This document shows, piece by piece, positions 30,720-42,745 of a stretch of DNA of 64,000 nucleotides. The notes beneath the pieces were generated by a model. It made no database searches, was not told the DNA's origin, and worked only from the letters and a program-made list of their open reading frames with translations. The position numbers and the translations under genes are program-made. This DNA comes from Ypsolopha sequella (Eukaryota > Arthropoda > Insecta > Lepidoptera > Ypsolophidae): positions 25,461,045 to 25,525,044 of the forward strand of contig OW203990.1 of assembly GCA_934047225.1 (NCBI GenBank). The letters are read 5' to 3'. The first letter of the stretch is position 1. Each line of letters begins with the position of its first letter.

Positions 30720-31180
30720 TACAACAATATATCGGTAGTTACGAGAAGGATGACTCAGGGGACAAAGTGAAAATTATTACAGGTGTGGTGACTGATTCTG
30801 TAGCCGTAGATAGTGTTGATAGACTCTGGTTTTAAAGGTAGAGATGGTGGGAGATTGTCGGATGTCCAGAGGAAGACTGTTCAACAGGCGGATTGCTGAC
30901 ACTGTGAAAGAATTTGTATACATGTTATATAGGGAGGAAAAAAGGGGCTGTTGAGAGCGTTATACAGGAGTGAAAGAATGTGTGATTTTCTACGATAACG
31001 GATATTTAGCCAATTTAACTGGAGACGAAATTGAGAAACATGATCGTATTTGCGCAATCCAAAAATTTTACTGATATAGAGATTTAAAAGACGATCTAAC
31101 TTGTCCAAGAGTTCTTCTGTGAGATCAGGATAACACACATCAGCGTTATCAATAATAATCAGCGTAATCAATAATTAGTC
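30720..31180 (-). pseudogene. LINE reverse transcriptase C-terminal fragment
   Basis: The minus strand encodes a recognisable C-terminal region: DVCYPDLTEELLDKLDRLLN, then FGLRKYDHVSQFRLQLNWL, then SHILSLLYNALNSPFFPPYI, and in another frame LPLDIRQSPTISTFKTRVYQ. This arrangement is typical of Jockey/CR1-group LINEs. At least one frameshift and the missing catalytic domain make it a dead 5'-truncated copy. Confidence 0.8.
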
Positions 31181-31286
31181 TGCCCAGGGACTTCCGCAAA
31201 ATCTGCGGAAGTTAGTAATGGATGAATGACTGATGCTACTGCAAAAAATCTCTCAGTGCGGCTTTCAGTGTCATATTGGAACACAA

Positions 31287-31795
31287 CGAGGCGCCTGGCG
31301 GTATTGTTTTGTCATGAGGGTGATGACAAGGCACTTTCGAAGCCCAATTGAAATGAAGGAATGTGTTAGCTAGTTGGGTTTTGGTCTCACTGTCCTGGGT
31401 GCTGTCCTATGTCCTGTATTAGTAACGGTAGCTCATGTGTAGAACGCTGGCCTCCCAATCTTGAGACACAGGTTCGATCCGCGGTCGGGCGTGCATCAAT
31501 GAGTTTTTCAGAATTTATGTGCATAGTATTTGTTCTTACTTACTTACCACATGTTGTACGGTGAAGGAAAACATCGTAAGGAAACCTACATGCGCTAAAA
31601 AGCGTGTACTTGTGCCCAAAGTACGGCGATAGGGCTCACTGCACCCATCACGTTGGGACGTAATAATCGTCGGTGAAACACGGGTGTACTGAGTGTGGAC
31701 TGTGACTTGCATTTCACAGTTTATAATCAGAACACCTCTGATAACCCTTTTGGGGATTCATGTCATGACGATGAATTTTTTTGTACTCCCATGTG
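31287..31795 (+). mobile_element. tRNA-derived SINE, family A, copy 2
   Basis: Long copy matching 4034-4375. B box GGTTCGATCCGCGG near 31472, ATCGTAAGGAAACCTACATG, and a complete tail with CACCTCTGATAACCC and CATGTCATGACGAT. Confidence 0.8.
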
Positions 31796-32148
31796 TCCTG
31801 TATTAGTAACGGTAGCTCAGGGGTAATCTTGAGACCTAGGTTCGATCCCCGGTCGGGCATGCACCAATGAGTTTATCGGAATTTATATGAATTGTATTTG
31901 TTCTTAGGTAACAGATTACCAATTCCTTAACTGTTAGGGAAAACATCTTTAAGAAACCTGCATGCCCTAAAAAGCATGAATTTGTGCCCGAAGAATGGCG
32001 ATAGCATTCACCACCCATCAAGTTGGTGCGTAATAATCGTCGGTGCAACGCGGGTGTATCGAGTGTAGACTGTCCCTTGGATTACACAGTTCACACTTGA
32101 AACACCTCTGATACCCCCTTGGGGATTCATGTCGTGACGATTAAGATG
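31796..32148 (+). mobile_element. tRNA-derived SINE, family A, copy 3
   Basis: Directly follows copy 2, in tandem. A small deletion between the A-box and B-box regions removes part of the tRNA-like head. Ends GTCGTGACGATTAA. Confidence 0.8.
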
Positions 32149-32386
32149 AAGTTGCGGAAGCCGAAAACTGGCGATAGTACTCGTCCATACAAAAAACTTT
32201 CCGTGAAAAAATATCGAGAAATCGAGAAACAAAAACTGTTGTTTCATACATTTTGGTCGGGTAGCTATTTAACTTTTGTATGGAACAGCTGTTTTTATTT
32301 TCGCGATTCGACGGTTGGCTCCATAGTAAAAGTTGTTTGTATGGACGAGTACTATTGCCAGATTTCGACTTCCGCAGCTTCATCTT
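32149..32386. mobile_element. Palindromic MITE with GATGAAG ends
   Basis: About 50-bp TIRs (GATGAAGTTGCGGAAGCCGA at the left; the right end is the complement of GATGAAGCTGCGGAAGTCGA), both containing GTACTCGTCCATACAAA. The mirrored arms give two similar spurious frames on opposite strands. Confidence 0.85.
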
Positions 32387-32410
32387 AATACCTAAAACCT
32401 AATAGGTATT

Positions 32411-32817
32411 TACATATGAAATTGCGGAAATTTTCTTACAGATTCATGAGTTCATAATTCCTGTAATTCAATAGCTTTTTCCATTATTTGTTTTTTGTTT
32501 GAAAGAGGATTTCAAGTTTTACATTTATGTATAAAATTTTGTTTTTATTGTCAGTTTGATAACCAAAATTAAATCTTCAAAAACATTTCGTCCTAAATGC
32601 CATCCATTTCCCTGATAAGATTCGTAATAATTTTTTACAGCTAACACTTTTCAAAAATTAAATTAATGTTATTGTTAGCTTAATGTATCCTCATTTATTA
32701 AAAAAAAAAAATAACACAATTAGTATTTGTCATTCCTAAAAAAATGCAAAAATGTTATTACTGAAAATTGAGTTTCCTTCAAACTCTTCTTAAAAACGGC
32801 AATTTCATAGGTAAAAA
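32411..32817 (-). mobile_element. MITE family T, copy 2
   Basis: Same TIR and body as 19492-19895, in reverse orientation. Confidence 0.8.
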
Positions 32818-33170
32818 TCTAATATTTTTTTATATGTCCTGGGTGCACCCAGGAATTATTTGGAGTAATCAGTATTAGTATCTTAGTTTACGCAACTCGA
32901 AGGCTCCTTTCAGTTACTCCAAAATCTTTGTGACCCTACTCAAATGTTTTGATAAAAGTAATACATTTCATTTCATTTATTTAATTTAATACTTCATTGT
33001 TACTCTATGGTGATATTTGTTTTTGATTATTCTTATCGAATTTGTAGGGGAATTCGGTTCCCCATAACTTGCAATCACGGCACGATCACGGAAATAACTG
33101 CCGTAACCAGCATTAGGGGATATTCTTGCAACACATATTTTGTCCTAATATTGGGCTTACATTTAGTTTA

Positions 33171-33300
33171 CATATGAAATTAGTGTTTTGTAAGAAGAGT
33201 TTGAAGGAAACTCAATTTTCAGTACTAACATTTTTGGTATTTTTTAGGAATGACAAATCCAAATTTTGTAATTTCTTTATTAATAAATGAGACAACATTA
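33171..33300 (+). mobile_element. MITE family T, truncated copy
   Basis: Only the first ~130 bases are present, cut off by the long-TIR element that starts at 33312. Confidence 0.7.
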
Positions 33301-33630
33301 AGAGACAAAATTACTCAGCTTGGCACAGTGCCATGACTTGTTTGATATTTTACATCTAAGCTTCATAGAAATACGTTGTTATTTTGGCTGTATGAAGACG
33401 GGTGAATCTATGTGTGCGCCGCGTATGTTTACTTACTAGGTAATACTACGTTATATCAAAAAGTGGCGACAGCGGTGCTCGTATAAAATTTGTGTCTTGC
33501 CAACCCCGTGGATTTACATGTAAAAATATTTGGGGAGCCGAGCGAAGCGGAGTGGAGCGAGGCGACCCTCCTAATTTTATGAGAAATATGATCGTGCCGA
33601 CGACATAATAATATATAAAATGTTGGACAA

Positions 33631-33839
33631 GGGATCTAAAGAGGCCGACTTGGATGATTCACGATATGATTCATCCAAAGCGGCCTTAGAGGACCTGGTC
33701 CTCTAATAAGGCCATTTTGCATGAATCACATTATGATTCTGTTTTAATGCCGTCTCTTTTGTACGCGTGAAAAAACTCTGACTCTATTCTACTTTCAAAT
33801 CATTTTATGATTCACCCAAGTCGGCCTATTTAGATCCCC
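33631..33839. mobile_element. MITE family E, nested copy
   Basis: GGGATCTAAAGAGGCCGACT to TTTAGATCCCC. Long palindromic arms, with an extra inner hairpin at AGAGGACCTGGTCCTCT. Confidence 0.8.
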
Positions 33840-33855
33840 AGATCTGCTAAAGATG

Positions 33856-34124
33856 TATACAATGTGTAACAGAAAGGTGTAATCATATTTGAAGAGCTTA
33901 TTCAGTCAATGGTATAGAACAACTTTTACTATGAAACCAACACCGAAACCTCGAAAAAAAAAATCTGTCCTTCCATACATTTCGGCCGAGCGCCATTGCA
34001 TTTTTCTATGAAATAGTTATTTTTTTTTAGAGATACGGTGTTTGTTCCATAGTAAAAGTTGCTCTATACCATTGACTGAATAAGCTCTTCAAATATGGTT
34101 ACACCTTTCTGTTACACGTTATAT
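33856..34124. mobile_element. Palindromic MITE family F, copy 2
   Basis: Matches 19216-19483 end to end. It sits 16 bp from the family-E copy inside the same host element. Confidence 0.85.
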
Positions 34125-34823
34125 AGGTAAATAATGATGAGCATACAAATTAATTTATCTTCGCCACTGTTTGTATTCTCGAAAACAGGTCACACATTTA
34201 GACGACATGCAGATTCTGAAGGCCGAAGGAGCCTAAAACCCAATCAGAGCTGATCAAACGCATACGTAAACACAATCTAGCAATCCACCGCCGCGCTGGC
34301 AGCGCTTCCACTAAGTTTCACTTGGCGTACTCTGGCAGGGCTTCCCAGTGATTTTCATGACTGGTATAATAGCTTTTGGGCACCTGATTCCGCCTAAAAA
34401 TAAATATTGGGAGCACATGAAAGTTCTAGAAACTATGTGTCGATAAAATTACGTCAAAAGTAAATTGATGTGGACTTCATCAAACAATGCATATTTTTGA
34501 GTAGATTCAGTTGTGTTGTCGAAATGCGTAAGTTCCATAGATGTTACATTCGTGATCAAAGGGGCGAATAAAGCTTTGGTCTACCGAACCCAACACACAA
34601 CGTTGTGGCGAGTGGTTCAACCACGGGGATGGCGTGATACAAATTTTATACGAGCACCGCTGTTGCCACTTTTTGGAACAACGTAGCATTACCTAGTTAG
34701 TAAACATACGCGGCGCACACATAGATTCACCCGTCTTCATACAGCCAAAATAACACCGTATTTCTATAAAGCTTAGATGTAAAATACCAAACAAGTCATG
34801 GCACTGTGCCAAGCTGAGTAAAA

Positions 34824-35614
34824 AGCCATGACCAGCGGCCGTACTATGACATAGTTATGTCCGTGTTGATAATGTTTGAAAAAATATACATTGCGGCGTT
34901 AATATTCTAACTCAATGTGTGACACTCTTTATAACCTGTGGACAAAATATTGTCTAACTCGTCTAATATTGTCTTTTGGGTAAAACCGTTAAAATCCGCT
35001 AGATCTAGCCACAAAGTGGCTAAAACGGCAACATTGACGCTGCGATGTACGGTGTTCGTGCTCTCCGCTCCCCCGCGCATGCCCCTGACCGCTGATGCAA
35101 ACGTCGACGATTGAACGAACGGCCAGCGAGTCTACCGCGTAATGAGCGGTTTTCCAGACTGAACTTGATCAAGCTTTCAGAAGTAAACACAGATGGCGTT
35201 ACCCTGCTTTCAAGTGTCAAAAAGCAAAGATTATTTTTTAATCTGTGGGCAGCAAGATAAAAATTGTCAATTCAATTGTTAAATCCAACAATGTTGTTTT
35301 CTATCTATATTACTTACGTTAATAGCTTGGTATTTCATTCAACTTTCAAAATGGTCAGCCCATGCGTTGTAGCTAATTGTAAAAATATAGGAACACACAG
35401 TTTAACTAATTACGGAAAGAACAATGTATCTTAGCAATAATACATTTGAGGCATGGATTGACCATAAAAAAGAAAGAAGCAAAGAAGAAGTGTCAAAATC
35501 AAAAGAATCCAGTGTTGCCAGGAAGACTTTTTTGACACTTTTAGTACAGGCTGCGCCATCTATTGTGTCGTTCGGTACTACTTTTTCTTTTTTAATTTGA
35601 CTTTGAAAACCCCT
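34824..35614. other. Unassigned DNA
   Basis: Moderately GC-rich at 35030-35170. No coding frame with recognisable content and no repeat ends identified. Confidence 0.4.
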
Positions 35615-35756
35615 CATTCTGATTTTCATCAACATCAACTTGAAATTGAAATTTGACGTGCGTGCAAAAGAGATGGCATGTTAGGCGGGCGTCGTCGCAC
35701 GCACGTCAAATTTCAATCTCAAGTTGATGTTGATGAAAATCAGAATTACGTGGTAG
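35600..35756. mobile_element. Palindromic MITE family M, copy 1
   Basis: Arms ATTCTGATTTTCATCAACAT... (35615-35666) and their complement to 35746, enclosing a GCGTGC-rich centre. The right end adds ACGTGGTAGACCC. Second copy nested at 56552-56716. Confidence 0.8.
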
Positions 35757-36414
35757 ACCCGCAGTATAGAACATTCCCATAAATTAATTCTTTCGACGAC
35801 GCACACCGTTCAACGCAACGTTGTGCGTTGGGATCGCCAAAAATGGCCACGTTGCCTTGGTTTTGAAAAAAACATGCAAATATCTGGTTTTGGTGTCAGT
35901 GTTCACTGAATAAATAAAACGTAAAGAGAGTAAAAAAATAAATCTGAGTATAATTATTATCAAAGTTTTTTTTTAACAGAAAGGCTTTGAATTTTTCGAT
36001 ATAAAACCAAATAAACTTGCGTTTAGTTTAGACGACCGTTACTTTTTGTCAAACAACAGTCTGCGGATCGAAACTTAGAAACCCCTGCGCCATGCGGTAT
36101 CGAATTTCTTGTTTGTTGAAACGGAAAGCTATTTGAAGTTAGTATGTTACTTTGATTGATACAGTCAAATTCATACTAGAGACGAAGTAACTGGTAGTTA
36201 CAATGTTGAGTGACACTTCCCGCAAAATTCTGGCTTCTCACACCAATTTGTTAGGTACTGCAGGGTAGGGCTTGTTTTTTTTTTAAAGTGCAATGGGCTA
36301 CGACGTAGATTTCGTAGGAAGAGGAGATATGTATAATGTGATAATGTCTGTAATATGTACGTCATCTCAATGTACGAATCATACACGTCTTCTGTTTGAC
36401 CACGCGATAATAGG
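35757..36414. other. Unassigned DNA
   Basis: No gene or repeat family recognised. Confidence 0.4.
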
Positions 36415-36825
36415 TATTTACATATGAAATTTCCGAAATTTTCTTACAGATTCATGAGTTCATAATTTCTGTATTTAATGGCTATTTCAATTATTTTTTT
36501 TGTTTGAATGTTGATTTCAAAGTTTTACATCTGCGTATTAAATTTTGTTTTTATTTTCGGTTTGATAATAAAAATTATGTCTTCAAAAACAGTTCGTTCT
36601 AAATGCCATCAATTTCTATAATAAGATTCGTATTAATATTTTACAGCTGACACTTTTCAGAAATTAAATTAATGTTGCTGTTAGCTTAATGTTGTCTCAT
36701 TCATACACAACAATATTACACAATTTGGATTTGTCATTCCCAAAAAAAGTGCAAAAATGTTAGTACTCAAAACTGAGTTTCCTTCAAATTCTCTATAGAA
36801 AACGGCAATTTCATACGTAAGAAAT
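36415..36825 (-). mobile_element. MITE family T, copy 3
   Basis: TTTACATATGAAATTTCCG to GGCAATTTCATACGTAA; same order of blocks as copy 2. Confidence 0.8.
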
Positions 36826-37166
36826 ATATACGAAATATTTATAAACGTGATAGATAACAGATAAATGAATTTTTTCCCAAGATCCCAAACCTACAATGTA
36901 AAATTTCTGCTTTAGGCGTTCTTTTTATGTCGAAGTCTGACAGACTGACAAACCGACTGTCACGTAGCTTTGCTATAAGAAGAACCCTAATAAAATCATC
37001 GTAATCCTTGAAAAAGGTCCAGAATTAGAGTTTTTAGAATATTTCAAGCAAGACGAAGAAAAGAAACGCTAAAACCAAATATGCACTTGTATTTTATTTT
37101 CCCTAAACCTCCATAATTTAGCCGAATTATATTCTAACAAAGGGAGTTCAAATAACTAAGAATATT

Positions 37167-37558
37167 AGTAGTTTATGCTACAAGGGCGCAAAGGAATAAA
37201 TTACGAGGACGATTTAAAACACGAGCGTAGCGAGTGTTTTAAACGTAACCGAGTAATTTATTGCTTTTACGCCCGTGTATCATACTACATTTTTCAATGC
37301 ATAGTGTGAGGAAATGAAAACTAATATAATCTTGTGAACTTTAAATTATAATTGGCTCAAAAGGACTGTATCCAGAGCCGTTAAACAGTGGAAAAAAAAG
37401 TATAACGTCTATGGTACACAGGAAAGGCTGCAGGTTAGCCAACCATTGTAAACAAATAAAAAAAAATAATAATAATAAAGCCCTAGGGCAAAATAATCGA
37501 CTTTCTGTTCGGTTTTGATGCATAAAAAGTGGGCCTTTACGAGCACATGCATTGAAAA
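37167..37558 (+). mobile_element. Hairpin-bearing repeat family H, copy 2
   Basis: Near-identical in layout to 20339-20728, with the hairpin domain first and CATGCATTGAAAA at the end. Confidence 0.85.
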
Positions 37559-37968
37559 TTATATTATAACATTATTTATCTACTCCCATACTGCAATACG
37601 GTAATTACAACATCGAAAGCGGTTTTATAAGTACCTACACATTGTTTGACGGATGTTTTACTATTTTATTAAAACAGCGTAAATCTGTTCTGTGATTGGC
37701 CAAATTTATTATTACACCGCTAGAGAACCAGTCACGAGCGTTCTTTTTCTCATTTTTCGTGAAATTGTTCTTGATGGTAGTAGATAACTTCGTTCGTTTC
37801 GTAAACAAGCACTCGTGTCCCAATGTCTCACATTATGTTACAGTTGCACAAAATACTATTTTTAACAAAGATTTCAAAAGTTGTTTTTGCATGTGTGCGT
37901 TAATATAATGCCGACGCGCGCACAATATGAGTGCGGAATCTGGCTACCGACGGTCAGCAAACTGATCA

Positions 37969-38162
37969 GGGGATCTAAAAAGGCCGACTTGGGTGAATTA
38001 TAAAATGATTTGAAAGTAGGATGGAGTCAGAGTTTTTTATATTCAGAATTATGTTATGATTCTGTTTTAATGCCGTCTCTTTTGCACGCGTGAAAAAGCT
38101 CTGACTCCATCCTACTTTCAAATCATTTTATAATTCTCCCAAGTCGGCCTTTTTAGATCCCC
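37969..38162. mobile_element. MITE family E, complete copy with known empty site
   Basis: GGGGATCTAAAAAGGCCGAC to TTTTTAGATCCCC, arms of about 75 bp. Flanks read ACTGATCA | element | AGACTACT. The paralogous sequence at 24215-24230 reads ACTGATCAGACTACT without the element, which fixes both ends and implies a duplication of only one or two bases. Confidence 0.9.
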
Positions 38163-39379
38163 AGACTACTAAAGTCGTAAAAATTCTGAACTTTAAGTGC
38201 GCATAAGGCGTCCAACTGTCACTGTGTTCAGATAAGCACTGATTCCAAACGTGTGAGCGTCACCCATTTAAAGGTAAAAACATTTTGATGCTGTCATTGT
38301 ACGGTAAGGGCTTATCTTTACTTTTGAAATCTTTGATTTTTAAATTCTGAACCCCAAGTCTTTTGGGGAACCGTGTTTCCGTTTCGAATTTCACATGAAC
38401 AATACATCAGGGTAGGGGTCGGTCGGGTTATATCATTAGTTACCCGGTGTCTAAACAGTGACGTCATTATAAATTATTATGCCACAGAATTTGTACGTTT
38501 TCGAGATAAAAGTTAGTTTGTAGTTGGATGTTAGTTGTGTCCGCTTCAGTGTGATGTATGGGTTTAGTTACTAAAAGTACCTTCCATCGGAGTAAAATCT
38601 TCTGACTAACCTTTTGTTCTCATCACCAAAGTAATAAAAGTAAAAAAGTCAGTCAGCGGAATTTTCTAGTGCTTTCCCGAACTCCCAATATGCTCTGTTG
38701 GGAGTTAGTATAAGTTTTATGTAAAAAAAGACATGATCTTGCTAAGTTTCTTGCCCTTCTTCTTTGCAAGACTAATTGAATGGGCGGAGGTAGGCATGTA
38801 TTTATATATGTTACCTATTAGTATGTAGTATGTAGATGTGATTAGGTCGGCCGCCTGGATTCGTGCTGGGGGCTCGGTTGGTGATTATTGAACCTTGTTC
38901 CTGGTTCCTGGCCGGGTCTCCAGTATGGGTTCGGGCGGTTGATTGCACTTCACCTAGTATAATATATATTTTACCTATCATTTTAATCGTATATATATTG
39001 CTACATAAATTAAATACACCTTTTTATTAGATTAAATTTGATGTGTACAAAGTGTATTATATATACCTAATTTGCAAAATAAACTATATTTGAATTTTTA
39101 ATTTTTGAATGAAATTAAGAAATCAAAATATTTCTCGTTTCAGAAACGTCAGATCTGTATGTCATGTCTAAATAGCCATTCATACTGTTTTGGGTTTACA
39201 AAAACGTAACATTATGCAACGCAACTTTAAACGCTAATTGAACATCAAATTATTTTTCCAGAGTATTACTTTTATACTAATTAATTAATTCCAGGGATTA
39301 TCTCTTACATCCAACGTCACTCACAATAATCACTTCTCTATGATTCAAGTGTTTCGTTTTATTTTTTCATTATTAATAA
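38163..39379. other. Unassigned DNA with repeat fragments
   Basis: 38205-38290 recurs at 26980-27075. 38722-38790 is a piece of the 13030-13460 repeat. The remainder is unremarkable AT-rich DNA. Confidence 0.45.
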
Positions 39380-39979
39380 CTAGCTGACCCGGCGAACTTC
39401 GTTCCGCCTAACAGTCTAATAATATCGTGTTAACTTTAGTTAAACTTTATTTAGGATATCATTAAGGTAATAACATTAATACAACTTTTTTGCAAATACA
39501 GTAATGTTTTATTGCTTGCCATTGCGAAAGAAGATTGGCAGGGACCCATGTAGTTTCAGTACCGTTGTTAGCCTTAGCGTAGGGTATTGAATATATGCAG
39601 AAATAATAGTTCTTGGAATAACTAAGCGATTTTTAAAACTTGGGGTTTAGATGTTATTTAATGATATCAGAACGCTAGATAAATAGGTTTCTTTTATATG
39701 CGTAGTTTTGTCAACAGATGGCAGCACATGCTGTTTGCATTCGTAAAATTAATTAATGAATTTATTGTTATTAGATAATTTATCCGATATTTTATTAATT
39801 ATTCTGCTATTCGGAGCGGATAAGAATACACCAAAAAAGAGATAACTAAAATCGATCCAGCCAATCTTGAGTTATAAGTGGTGTAACTTACACGACTTTG
39901 TTTTATATATTTAGATTAAAAATAAATATAACAAATTTTCAACGCGGACAGACCAACAGAGCCGCGGGCACATCTAGCT
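39380..39979. mobile_element. Dispersed element with imperfect terminal inverted repeats
   Basis: Starts CTAGCTGACCCGGCGAACTT and ends GCCGCGGGCACATCTAGCT. The ends are imperfect complements, and this end sequence is familiar from many insect genomes. About 600 bp with no coding capacity; the class is not assigned. Confidence 0.55.
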
Positions 39980-40025
39980 AATAAATAAAGACATTTATCA
40001 GCGGACAGCGCTTATTGGGAGATTA

Positions 40026-40540
40026 AATTATGTTAAGGTGTGTTTCAAGATTTAGGTTTAATAATTAAACCTAAATCTCGAAATGGTTAATTATTAAAAA
40101 TAATTTAATAATTAACCATTTCGAGATTTAGGTTTAATAAGCCGTATTCTAGAACTTGTGGTCTAAAACACCTCATGATGATGGATATTTTTACGAAAAA
40201 GCTGCAACTTCCATTTGCCTTCGTGTGAGGTCATTTGAGAAATGACTGTTTATAAATGTGTCCTTTGCTATCAAAATAAATTTATAATGCTTCCAACTAA
40301 TTTGACAGCTGGATGACAGATAAGTAGACAGACAGAGACAGACCACCTTTTTTTTAAGCAATCACACATCACAATCATTGTAATGTCTAAAATTCTTAAG
40401 TGACGTCATATCGGACAATTCTTTAAAAAATCATAAAAATGTAATGGTTATTTTATATACCAAAATAATAAAAACTATGTCTTAAATGACGGAAATTCTT
40501 TGAAAAAAAAAACTTTAAAAATTAAGCCATGGGAATTAAG
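40026..40540 (+). repeat. Dispersed repeat, copy 1, with inner palindrome
   Basis: Matches 42746-43222 over most of its length (ATTAAATTATGTTAAGG, CCTCATGATGATG, GACAGACAGAGACAGA). This copy has an extra palindrome at 40049-40137: a ~33-bp arm (ATTAAACCTAAATCTCGAAA...) and its complement around a 9-base spacer, absent from copy 2. Confidence 0.75.
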
Positions 40541-40554
40541 TAAGTAGGTACCTA

Positions 40555-40640
40555 GTTGTTTTGCCCGAAGTACAGTGATTTAGCTCGCCACCTATCATGC
40601 TGGGATGTAATAATCCTCAAAGAAACACGGATACAGCGCG
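40555..40640 (+). mobile_element. SINE family A, copy 4, left part
   Basis: Tail segment TTTTGCCCGAAGTACAGTG ... GTAATAATCCTCAAAGAAACAC. It breaks off here and resumes at about 42352. Confidence 0.65.
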
Positions 40641-40645
40641 CGCCA

Positions 40646-41195
40646 ATCTTTTAGTCGCCTCTGAAGATAGCCGCAAGAGGCGACGCAATAGCCGTTTTAA
40701 GGTGTCAGGGGGACGTTACAGGAGCGAGGGCGCGGAGCACACCCGCCTGCGTGCCGCACCATACCCCCCGCTCGCCATTTAGCAGGTGTCAACATTATGC
40801 GTTAGTGTTAGTGCTAGTGCTTGCATGAAAAGTACCGTCGAGGAAAAAATTACATGATTCGGTAAGTTTATCGTTGAATCTGTTTGTTATAGTTTATTTT
40901 TTTTTGTTGATTTAGTTTGTTAAAGTTTATTGTTGTTGTTGTTATGCCTCGCGGACGTTATAGCGTTTTAAGGCGACAATGGAGGAAAATGGTGTTTACT
41001 CGTATATTAATGCGTTTTGTTTATATAGTTAAGATTGCATTAAAATAATAAACAAATAATTAAATAGGTAGGTACAAAAAGTACACGTTCCCACTTATAG
41101 TAAACATTTAATAATCAACGGTTATGTTATTGTTTCCTTGACGTACCTGCGCAAGCTTGCACTCGTAACTCATTCAGAGGCGACTAAAAGATTGG
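40646..41195. mobile_element. 550-bp TIR element
   Basis: CAATCTTTTAGTCGCCTCTG near 40646 and its complement CAGAGGCGACTAAAAGATTG ending near 41195. The interior is GC-rich on the left and T-rich on the right. No transposase. Confidence 0.6.
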
Positions 41196-41205
41196 AATAT
41201 AGATA

Positions 41206-42229
41206 TAGGGCTCGGATAAATATGTGCTAAAAATTCCAAAATATGTACATATAATATGGATCTAAAAAACGGAAATATGGAAAAATATGGACTAAAAAGA
41301 CAACTTATACCAAACAAAAAACACTTTATTTTAATATACTTGTTTGAAAAAATATAAAAAAATCAACGAAATTAAATTGCTTGACAGCTAATTCCAAACA
41401 CAAAACACTTTATTCTAATATAATTGTTTGAATAAATATTAAAAAATCAAAAAAATTAAATTTCTTAGCTTAAATTTAGTCCGCCTCTGTATTCGAGTTG
41501 TTGCAGTATACAACAATATGTTTCTTTAAATTTTCAATATTGAAGCTCCTTCTGTTTGGTCGGAAAAACGCTTTATATTGGCTAAATGACCTTTCTACGT
41601 CACAGGAAGTAACTGGCGCAAACTTAAATTTGCACAACTCTCTCTGTAAGCGAATATGCCTCCTCTGGATTGCCGTTTGGTGTTCCACTGAGAATATTGC
41701 TAATTTTTTGTAGCGTAGTAAATCCTTTATTTTTTTCGAGGACAAACTTTATTTTCGTTTTTACCACTTCAGCAACAGGGCATTCTGCCTCCATTATTTT
41801 ATTTTCAATAGTTGAAATGATTTCAATATTGTCTTTTAATTGTGTTGTCGGATTTTCCAGGGCTTTGATGCGATGGGTTAAAAAACAATAATTGCTTTTT
41901 AGGTAGATTAAATCATTTCGCAGGGTTTCGTTTTCGATAATTTCCGAGTTTACCTACATTCATGTTTGCTACGCAACGACAATGTATTCCCGCGGCGCTA
42001 TGAAAGCAAAAATTATGCAGTTTTTACTAGTTTAAGTACTAAAGATAGGAAACATGGAAGAATGTGATTAAATTCTAAAAATATGGTCTTAACCCTAAAA
42101 TATGGAAAAATATGGATGGTAAAAACTTCATGTTCCAGCTCTAACCATCATAATTTATGTAGAAAACCAAATAATTAATGCAAATTATTCAAATAAAAAA
42201 TATGTGTTTACATATTTATCCGAGCCCTA
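41206..42229 (-). mobile_element. hAT transposon remnant, ~1 kb
   Basis: TIRs TAGGGCTCGGATAAATATGT (41206) and ACATATTTATCCGAGCCCTA (to 42229) are perfect complements over 20 bp. The interior carries the end of a hAT transposase on the minus strand. An 8-bp duplication is not clear (TATAGATA versus AGATAATA). Confidence 0.85.
41473..41945 (-). pseudogene. hAT transposase C-terminal fragment, frameshifted
   Basis: One minus-strand frame reads RIKALENPTTQLKDNIEIIS ... FTTLQKISNILSGTPNG. A second frame, after a shift near 41650, reads FAPVTSCDVERSFSQYKAFF then RRSFNIENLKKHIVVYCN. The latter is the hAT C-terminal dimerisation domain (SxxxERxFSxY-type core). The N-terminal zinc finger and catalytic domain are missing, so no activity is expected. 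Confidence 0.85.
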
Positions 42230-42344
42230 AGATAATAATGTCATGCATGTTCTAATTATTTGCAATACCGGCAAGGTCGAATATGTATGTGCCTTTTATT
42301 TTTAACACCATTGTAAATACTCATATTCAGCAATAAAGATTTAT

Positions 42345-42445
42345 GATTTATGGTGTACGAGTGCGGAATATGACATGCATTTTACAATCCGCGCTTGGAA
42401 ACACTTCTGACATCCCCTCGGGGCTTTATGTCATGATGACATACT
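42345..42445 (+). mobile_element. SINE family A, copy 4, right part
   Basis: Continues the SINE tail interrupted at 40640: GTGTACGAGTGCGGAATATG, AAACACTTCTGACATCCCC, TTATGTCATGATGAC. Confidence 0.65.
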
Positions 42446-42745
42446 TGTATAGTAAATGTTAAATTACACTTGCATTGAATATGTGCCACATGTTCTTTCA
42501 TTTATTATTAAATGTTAAATGTTCCTTACAGCTAAGTTCTTTATGATTGGTCTTTAACTTTTAATAGGCGAAGGGCGCAGCCATAATGGACGACAAAGCA
42601 AGTACAAAAGTTATACGAATCGATTAATTACATACTTAAAAATCGATATTCCGATTTCCAAATACAAATGGTGAGACGAGTACTGGTGTATTTAATTCAA
42701 GATATGTATCCAGTTTCAAAAAACAATTGCAAGTATAATAGGCAT

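Larger units (their letters stand above)
33312..34823. mobile_element. 1.5-kb element with ~180-bp TIRs
   Basis: The left arm (33314-33493, TACTCAGCTTGGCACAGTGC onward) and right arm (about 34637-34821) are reverse complements with few differences, including GTGTGCGCCGCGTATGTTTA and ATACGAGCACCGCTGT. The interior holds two nested MITEs (33631-33839 and 33856-34124) and no transposase. Superfamily unknown. Confidence 0.8.

Noticed and set aside
32119..32388. Two similar 80-90-codon frames on opposite strands
   Set aside because: They are the mirrored arms of the palindromic MITE at 32149-32386 and not a gene pair.
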